DNA from: Oscillospiraceae bacterium
GTDB taxonomy: Bacteria > Bacillota > Clostridia > Oscillospirales > Acutalibacteraceae
Assembly (NCBI GenBank): GCA_022487055.1
Contig: JAKVJJ010000004.1
Span: forward strand, 20,295-84,294
Direction: 5' to 3'
DNA: 64,000 bases
Part shown: in pieces, positions 58,301 to 64,000 of the stretch
Layout: each line of letters starts with the position of its first letter
How positions within the stretch are numbered: the first letter of the stretch is position 1
Notes under the pieces: generated by a model
The model's input: only the letters and a program-made list of their open reading frames with translations
Told to the model about the DNA's origin: nothing
Database searches by the model: none
Program-made: the position numbers and the translations under genes

Positions 58301-59186
58301 GTGGAGATGATTCGCATGATACAGAAAAACGGTTCTCTGGTATTCACTAATATGACAATCCGCTCTGTTACACCGAACGCCAACAAGCAGATTACCCAGA
58401 TACACAGGTATTGCGTTTACGAAGCCTTTGATAAGATGGGATGGCTTTATGTCCCCTTTATGCCGGATAATCCCGGACCACATCCGAGCACGAAAGAATC
58501 GATCTATATCCTTAACAAAAAGCTTGCAGCCACACATAATGACGTGGAACAAGGACTGTTCGCCGCCATGAGAGATATGCTTGTGTATATCGATGAAAGA
58601 AGTTCAGACAAGCAGTATTTCTTCGGAACGGACTTCTTTGACACAGTGTGGGAGCGAATGATCGATAAGGCGTTCGGTGTTGAAGATAAAGAGCAGTATT
58701 TTCCCCGAACCCGATGGCTGCTTGATTATGGGCAGGATCCACGAAAAAAGGCCTCTGCAGCCAGATACGATTATGGTCTACGGTGATAGATACTATGTGC
58801 TTGATGCCAAACTCTACAAGTATGGATGGAGTGCGAATCCGGAACATCTGCCGAACGGCTCTGATATTAACAAACAGATTACATACGGAGAATATATAAA
58901 GCGGACAAAAGAGCTTCCGAACGAAAGATTATATAATGCTTTCATAATGCCGTACAACAAGGCCAACAATCTGTTCATGATCAACGGAAATATGGGTAAC
59001 ATCGGAGAAGCGGTCGGAGACTGGCGCGGCAACAGGGAAAACTATGAGCGTATCCAGGGAATCGTTGTCGATACGAGATATCTCATGTACAACTATATCG
59101 GTACTTCCGAACAGCAGAAAAAAGAACTTGCTGAATGCATTGAGAAAGTCAACTCCCGAGATCCGGTCCCGGATCCGGTAACATAA
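58301..59186 (+). pseudogene. LlaJI-type restriction endonuclease remnant (frameshifted, N-terminally truncated)
   Basis: Frame 1: MTIRSVTPNANKQITQIHRYCVYEAFDKMGWLY...WLLDYGQDPRK; another frame continues RPLQPDTIMVYGDRYYVLDAKLYKYGWSANPEHLPNGSDINKQITYGEYI. The shift falls at the A6 run of CCACGAAAAAAGG (~58745). Confidence 0.75.
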
Positions 59187-59609
59187 TGGCAGACAGAATT
59201 TCAAAAGAAAAGAAGCTGGAATATGTCCAGAATACGGGGCAAAGATACGAAAATCGAAACCAAGGTAAGGCAGTGGCTGTTTCATGAAGGTTTCCGTTTC
59301 AGAAAGAATGTCCAAAAACTTTCTGGAACACCGGGCATCGTTCTGCCGAAGTATAAAACGGTGATATTCGTGCACGGGTGCTTTTGGCACAGGCATCCCG
59401 GCTGCAAAAACGCAACCACGCCGAAAACCAGAACTGATTTCTGGAATGAGAAGTTCGCACGGAATGTTGCCAATGACAGAAAAAATAAAGAAAAACTGCA
59501 AACCCTTGGATGGAATGTGGTTGTAGTCTGGGAATGCGAACTTGATAACAAGCATTTTCCAGAGACGATGGAACGAGTGAAAGCGGAACTTCTAAATAAT
59601 CTGTTATAA
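59186..59609 (+). pseudogene. vsr: Very short patch repair endonuclease (Vsr) with N-terminal frameshift
   Basis: MADRISKEKK from ATG 59186, then in another frame WNMSRIRGKDTKIETKVRQWLFHEGFRFRKNV...VIFVHGCFWHRHPGCKNATTPKTRTDFWNEKFARNV. Confidence 0.85.
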
Positions 59610-59656
59610 GCGAAAAGGCTCAACCTTTTGAATGAGGTAGGGCCTTATTTTTTTGC

Positions 59657-60361
59657 CTATTTATCAAGTTGCCTGTTACGGTGCCGTTGTGCTGCTACAG
59701 CGTTAGAACATTGTTTGCAACAGTATTTCTTGTTGATCCGGGTAGCTTCCACGAGGAAGAATTTATCACGTTTGCAGTTCTGATTTTCGCACTCCTTGTA
59801 AATTTCGACTCCTGCTCTCATGTAGAAAATTGAGAAATACAACGCCTGGAGCAGATTGTCAACCTGCCATGAAGCAGTCAGTCTGCCGCCATCATATCTT
59901 GGGTGGATGCCGCCGATGTTGTGATTGATTTCTTCCGCAACAATAATCCTCGCTATTTTCAGCAAAGCAGCTTTAATGTTTTCGGAAAAGTTTTCCTCGC
60001 TGAAACGGGTATACGGAGTAATTTTTCGGAACGTTACGTCTTTAAATACCGATACCTCTGTCTGAAAATGATAAAAGAAGTCGATAAGAACCCGCACATC
60101 CTCACTTTCTGCCCGGCAGCCGACATACATTGCGACAAGGTGCTTGAACCATGTGCTCTGGCTCCCTTCAAGATCTGTTTTACTTCCCTGACGAACCGCA
60201 TTATAGAAATTATAATTGATGTGGTTGATTCCGCCGAGCATAGTGTCCGGTACAGAATATGTCCCGTAGGAAAACACCTCCTGTTCTCTGCTTATATCCG
60301 GGAAGAGATTACCAGTTACGAAACACAGATTGAACATTATACATCTTATATCAACAGTCAC
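59657..60361 (-). CDS. Protein with C-terminal CGNR-like zinc finger; 5' end probably replaced at a recombination junction
   Basis: C-terminus [41 protein letters not shown]. First residues are antisense to the recombinase fragment, so the true start is uncertain. Confidence 0.5.
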   Translation of the reverse strand: MTVDIRCIMFNLCFVTGNLFPDISREQEVFSYGTYSVPDTMLGGINHINYNFYNAVRQGSKTDLEGSQSTWFKHLVAMYVGCRAESEDVRVLIDFFYHFQTEVSVFKDVTFRKITPYTRFSEENFSENIKAALLKIARIIVAEEINHNIGGIHPRYDGGRLTASWQVDNLLQALYFSIFYMRAGVEIYKECENQNCKRDKFFLVEATRINKKYCCKQCSNAVAAQRHRNRQLDK

Positions 60362-61705
60362 CCCGATTGGATGCTGGCCGGCATTTTCTCAGACGACGGC
60401 ATTTCCGGCACCAACACCAAAAAGCGCGAGGAATTTAACCGCATGATCGACGAGTGCATGGCGGACGGCATCGACATGATTATCACCAAATCCATCAGCC
60501 GATTTGCCCGAAATACGCTGGACTGCCTGAAATATATCCGACAGCTGAAAGAGAAAAACATTCCCGTCTATTTTGAGAAGGAAAACATCAACACCATGGA
60601 TTCCAAGGGCGAAGTGCTGCTGACGATTATGGCGTCCCTCGCCCAGCAGGAAAGCCAGTCCTTAAGCCAGAGCGTGAAGCTGGGCCTTCAATACCGCTAT
60701 CAGCAGGGCGAAATTCAGGTTAACTGCGCCCGCTTCCTCGGTTATACTAAGGACGAGAACAAGCATCTGGTGGTCGTACCCGAAGAAGCCGAAATCGTCA
60801 AGCGCATCTATCGGGAATACCTCGAGGGGACCAGCATGCTCAATATCTCCCGCGGGCTGGAAGCTGACGGTATTCTGAATGGCGCGGGGCACGAACGCTG
60901 GCACACCAGCAATATCAGCCAGATTTTGCGCAACGAAAAATACATTGGCGACGCTCTTTTGCAGAAGACATACGCCGTGGACTTCCTTACGAAACAGCGG
61001 GTCAAGAACAACGGCCTTGTCCCACAGTATTATGTGGAAAACAGCCACGAAGCCATCATCCCGAAGGAAATCTTCATGCAGGTGCAGGAGAAGCTGGTGC
61101 GCCGGCGTGTCGTCCACACCAGTCCGAACGGGAAAAACGTGTTTTCAGCAGCAACCACTGCCTGTCGAACATCGTGTTCTGCGGTACTTGCGGGGAGTTT
61201 TATCGCAGGATTCACTGGTACAACCGGGGCAAAAAGTCCGTTGTCTGGCGGTGCATCAGCCGCTTGGAGAACACCGGATTGTTTTGCGACGCCCGCACCG
61301 TGCCGGAAAGCCAGATCGAGCAAATTTTAGTTACCGCCATCAACCAAACGCTGTGCGACAAGGACAGCTTTCTCGCCACGCTTCAGAATAACATCGAAAC
61401 CGTCCTGAGCCAAGGGAACGATCAGGTCCTTGCCGACGTCGACAAGCGATTGAAGAAATTGCAGGCGGAGCTTTTAAAACTGGCCACATCCAACGCGGAT
61501 TATGAGAAAGTCGGCAATGAAATTTACCAATTGCGAGATGAAAAACCGGATTGCCGACATGGGAGCTTTCCTGCGGGAGCAGCCCACTGTCCTGACCGAA
61601 TACGACGAGCCGCTTGTCCGGCGGCTGATTGAAAAAGTCACCATCTGCGAGGACAAATTTATCGTGGAGTTTAAATCCGGCGTGACGGTGGATGTAAATG
61701 AATAG
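60300..61705 (+). pseudogene. Large serine recombinase remnant (5' truncated, two frameshifts)
   Basis: [52 protein letters not shown]...[20 protein letters not shown]; continues in another frame [22 protein letters not shown].. and again EMKNRIADMGAFLREQPTVLTEYDEPLVRRLIEKVTIC. Confidence 0.88.
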
Positions 61706-61719
61706 GCAAAAACGAGTAA

Positions 61720-61758
61720 GGTACCCTACGTAATTGAACGTAGGGTACCCTTTTTAAT
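61720..61758. terminator. Intrinsic terminator after the recombinase remnant
   Basis: AAGGTACCCTACG TAATTGAA CGTAGGGTACCCTTTTT. Confidence 0.8.
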
Positions 61759-61780
61759 ATAACATTGGGAGTACAGCTTC

Positions 61781-62215
61781 TTATTCATTATCGGAAGGTT
61801 TCTCTGAGCCAGAGTTCCAAAACGCTTCTCCTCGTGAAGATCTGCGCTGCGTAGTATCGATGATGTGGTTAATGAGTCTATTCCGATCTTTCCACTTCAT
61901 TGCCAGCTTTGCAGTATCCATACCATTTTCTGCAATAACATCTTTTAGTTCCTCTATATCCAAAGCCTCAAGCGCTGTCTTTAAAACTTCGACTCCTTGC
62001 TCAAGCAAAACAAACGGATTGACTTTAGCAGGCTCGCGTCGATTACCCCTTTTAGGTTTAGTATTGGTAGTTTCATGTTTGGAGAAGTTCAACTTAATTA
62101 TGCTTTCTTCAAATATTAAACCCATGCGGCTTGCAAACTCATTATTATTCGTAATCTCTTCTGCTATGCAAGCACTGATTTTTTTCCAAAGTGCAAGAAC
62201 TGTCTTTTTGTCCAT
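61781..62215 (-). CDS. ParA-partner protein with SAP-like C-terminal helices (mobile-element type)
   Basis: LEALDIEELKDVIAENGMDTAKLAMKWKDRNRLINHIIDTTQRRSSRGEAF; starts 3 nt after the parA stop. Confidence 0.6.
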   Translation of the reverse strand: MDKKTVLALWKKISACIAEEITNNNEFASRMGLIFEESIIKLNFSKHETTNTKPKRGNRREPAKVNPFVLLEQGVEVLKTALEALDIEELKDVIAENGMDTAKLAMKWKDRNRLINHIIDTTQRRSSRGEAFWNSGSEKPSDNE

Positions 62216-62218
62216 AGG

Positions 62219-63274
62219 TTATACCCCTTCCGTTAGCCTCATGAATTCTTCCGTAAACTCTATGAGGGAGTTAGATTGACCTTGGTATCCCCATTTCTGT
62301 CTAAGAGTGCTGTATTGCTGATATTCAGCTGCTTCTGCTATTTGAGCGCTCTCTGAAAAGTATGCATCAAAGACCAGAGGATAGAGCAGCTTCGACTCTC
62401 CCATTGGTTTACCTGCGTCATTACGCATTTTATTCATGGTTCTTGTATGAATAGCAGCTTGCCCGCGCACTTTTGTAGCAACTATACCTATCGGGATGAT
62501 CTCATCCTCGATTTCTTCTGAGAATTCTGCTACACGAGTAACGATCTGCGGAATGCCATACGTCGACATAACATCCGGTATCGTTGGAATAATGTAGCCA
62601 TCTGAAATACGAAGGCCATTAAGTGTAATGTATCCGAGATTTGGTGGGCAGTCTATCAAAACATAGTCATAATCGTCAACAATATCCTTTATGCCTCTAC
62701 GAAGAATATTAACCGGATTACGCGTCTGATATTTCCCAGCGGGCATCGTTATCAAGCGATCCTGTAAGTCAATTAGTTTCAAACTTGACGGTAACAAATC
62801 AACTGATTTTACTTCGCTAACATTTCCCACAGATTTTTGAAGGGTTTTTGAGAGATTAAAATTGCTACTATCTTCAATTGCATCCTCAAACAATGTAGCG
62901 AGTGTATAACCTCCTTGGTTAAGGGCAAACCACTTTTCCTCACCGATAAGCATTGTTGTGGCATTGGTCTGTGGATCTAAGTCAATGACTAAGACATGCT
63001 TATTAAAGGCCCCTGAAAGCGCCTGCGCAAGACCAACCGTTGTCGTAGTCTTTGCTACACCACCTTTAAGATTAATTGAAGAAATTACTGTTGCCGCCAT
63101 TTTGTTTCTCCTCCTATACCATTTTTTTACATGATCAGCTTGAAACACCGGGCCTGATTTCAGTATCGCGACGGGTTTAGGGAAATCTTCTGATCGACTT
63201 CTCCAATTTGTAACGGCAGCCGAACTAACATCAAACATCTTTGCAATTTCGGCTATGCCAACTAATTCAGCCAT
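62219..63274 (-). CDS. ParA/Soj-family ATPase with N-terminal helix-turn-helix
   Basis: N-terminus LVGIAEIAKMFDVSSAAVTNWRSRSEDFPKPV; deviant Walker A SSINLKGGVAKTTTTVGLAQAL; VLVIDLDPQTNAT; YDYVLIDCPPNLG. Confidence 0.9.
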   Translation of the reverse strand: MAELVGIAEIAKMFDVSSAAVTNWRSRSEDFPKPVAILKSGPVFQADHVKKWYRRRNKMAATVISSINLKGGVAKTTTTVGLAQALSGAFNKHVLVIDLDPQTNATTMLIGEEKWFALNQGGYTLATLFEDAIEDSSNFNLSKTLQKSVGNVSEVKSVDLLPSSLKLIDLQDRLITMPAGKYQTRNPVNILRRGIKDIVDDYDYVLIDCPPNLGYITLNGLRISDGYIIPTIPDVMSTYGIPQIVTRVAEFSEEIEDEIIPIGIVATKVRGQAAIHTRTMNKMRNDAGKPMGESKLLYPLVFDAYFSESAQIAEAAEYQQYSTLRQKWGYQGQSNSLIEFTEEFMRLTEGV

Positions 63275-63289
63275 AATCCCCCTCCTTCT

Positions 63290-63337
63290 TGTTTACGTTA
63301 TACACAGTATATCACAGTGTTGTGTACGGTGTAAACA
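63290..63337. promoter_or_regulatory. Inverted-repeat operator candidate upstream of parA
   Basis: TGTTTAC-GTTA-TACACA - 14 nt - TGTGTA-CGGT-GTAAACA, directly upstream of the parA RBS. Confidence 0.65.
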
Positions 63338-63402
63338 GTTTAGTTAAAAATAATTGGAAATATTTTTTTGCCCTCAGCCGATACATATCATAAGTATACC
63401 AG

Positions 63403-63475
63403 TCCGAAATGACGGTGGATGTAAATTAATAAGGATAAAAAAGCAAGGCGCCCTACGCATATTAAACCAGCCTGT
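63403..63475 (+). repeat. Degenerate second copy of the serine recombinase 3' end
   Basis: TGACGGTGGATGTAAAT at 63410-63426 is identical to 61683-61699, and similarity continues (..AATA..AAGG..CCCTACG..ATT.AAC). Confidence 0.7.
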
Positions 63476-63546
63476 GTGAAAACACAGTAATATTGCAGCT
63501 AAAATAAGCGGTTCCGCTTCCATATGTTGCTCAATAAGCAGAATAG

Positions 63547-63582
63547 GGGATAATGTGGGGAGAATTACCCCTGCATTATCCC
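63547..63582. terminator. Hairpin overlapping the transposase stop codon
   Basis: GGGATAATG...CATTATCCC, 9-bp arms around TGGGGAGAATTACCCCTG. Confidence 0.5.
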
Positions 63583-64000
63583 TACTAATTGCCTTGTCCC
63601 GACAATATTGATAGCTCGTTTCATGTTATAGACTAAAAAATGCAATAAGGATTCAGTCCTTACATTTTCTGTCCTTCTGGTCAGAAAATATGAGAACCCC
63701 ATAGCTCTTTTGACTGTTCCCCAAGGATGTTCTACCGTTTGCTTCCGTATTTTATACATATCAGCGAACTGCTTGGTTCTCTTGTCAACTCCATCGGCTA
63801 TACGTTGGAATGGTCTGTCCTGTATTGTTCTTCCTTTTTTACCGTTACTGCATTTCTCCCTTACGGGGCAATGAGAGCACGCTTCATAGTTTTGATACCG
63901 TTTGACGTCCGTTTCCTGTGTGTATTCCTTTCTGTGATGATACGCCTTTAGCAAATGGCCCTGCGGGCAGATATATCCGTCTTGGGTTGCGTCATATCTG
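63565..64000 (-). mobile_element. IS1182-type transposase C-terminal part, running off the right window edge
   Basis: DATQDGYICPQGHLLKAYHHRKEYTQETDVKRYQNYEACSHCPVREKCSNGKKGRTIQ...TVEHPWGTVKRAMGFSYFLTRRTENVRTESLLHFLVYNMKRAI. Confidence 0.88.

Noticed and set aside
58738-58752. Programmed -1 frameshifting at A-AAA-AAG in the LlaJI-type gene
   Set aside because: The 0-frame does present A AAA AAG, but a -1 shift leads to KGLCSQIRLW, not the conserved RPLQPDTIMVYGD. A +1 shift is needed, so a simple indel is more likely.
59903-60290. N-terminal ~130 residues of the 475-aa plus-strand ORF as part of the recombinase
   Set aside because: This stretch is antisense to the zinc-finger gene and has no recombinase motifs. 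Recombinase similarity begins only near 60300.
1-64000. CRISPR arrays, tRNA and rRNA genes
   Set aside because: No regularly spaced repeats and no recognisable tRNA or rRNA signature were seen by eye. A tRNAscan-SE, barrnap and CRISPR-finder run would settle this.

Overview
This is a 64 kb window of a Firmicutes chromosome. The gene content (spoIID, TrmL, AmmeMemoRadiSam, pyruvate:ferredoxin oxidoreductase) suggests a Clostridia/Oscillospiraceae-type organism, but that is inference. Positions 1-35 kb are mostly core metabolism: citrate synthase, SpoIID, an OppA-like binding protein, a large secreted repeat protein, an overlapping MORN-repeat/MBL-fold gene pair, TrmL, pgk-tpiA-gpmI, GH51, CYTH, dipeptidase, a QueT-like transporter, a CNNM/CorC-like protein, NifJ, HtrA, AmmeMemoRadiSam, an M18 peptidase, GH25 and DUF308. 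Positions 36-43 kb hold a cell-envelope cluster: an LtaS/sulfatase-like protein, a small 'YIDPS' membrane protein, a signal peptidase I, a YidC/Oxa1 insertase fused to a TagF-like CDP-glycerol glycerophosphotransferase domain, and a convergent LicC/PntC-like cytidylyltransferase fused to a HisC/CobD-like PLP enzyme. I consider this cluster the best candidate for an under-described system. Positions 43.2-43.7 kb carry a deletion scar of an AbrB/ABC-transporter operon. Positions 43.8-58.2 kb form a plant-glycan (arabinoside-type) utilisation locus with two ABC importers, GH127, GH3, LacI and AraC. Positions 58.3-64 kb are a decaying mobile/defence island: a frameshifted LlaJI-type endonuclease, a frameshifted Vsr with an Asp-to-Gly change at the catalytic Asp, a truncated and multiply frameshifted large serine recombinase, an HTH-ParA partition module bracketed by a duplicated recombinase 3' end, and an IS1182-type transposase running off the right edge. 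No tRNA, rRNA or CRISPR array was recognised. All calls are by eye; no database searches were run.
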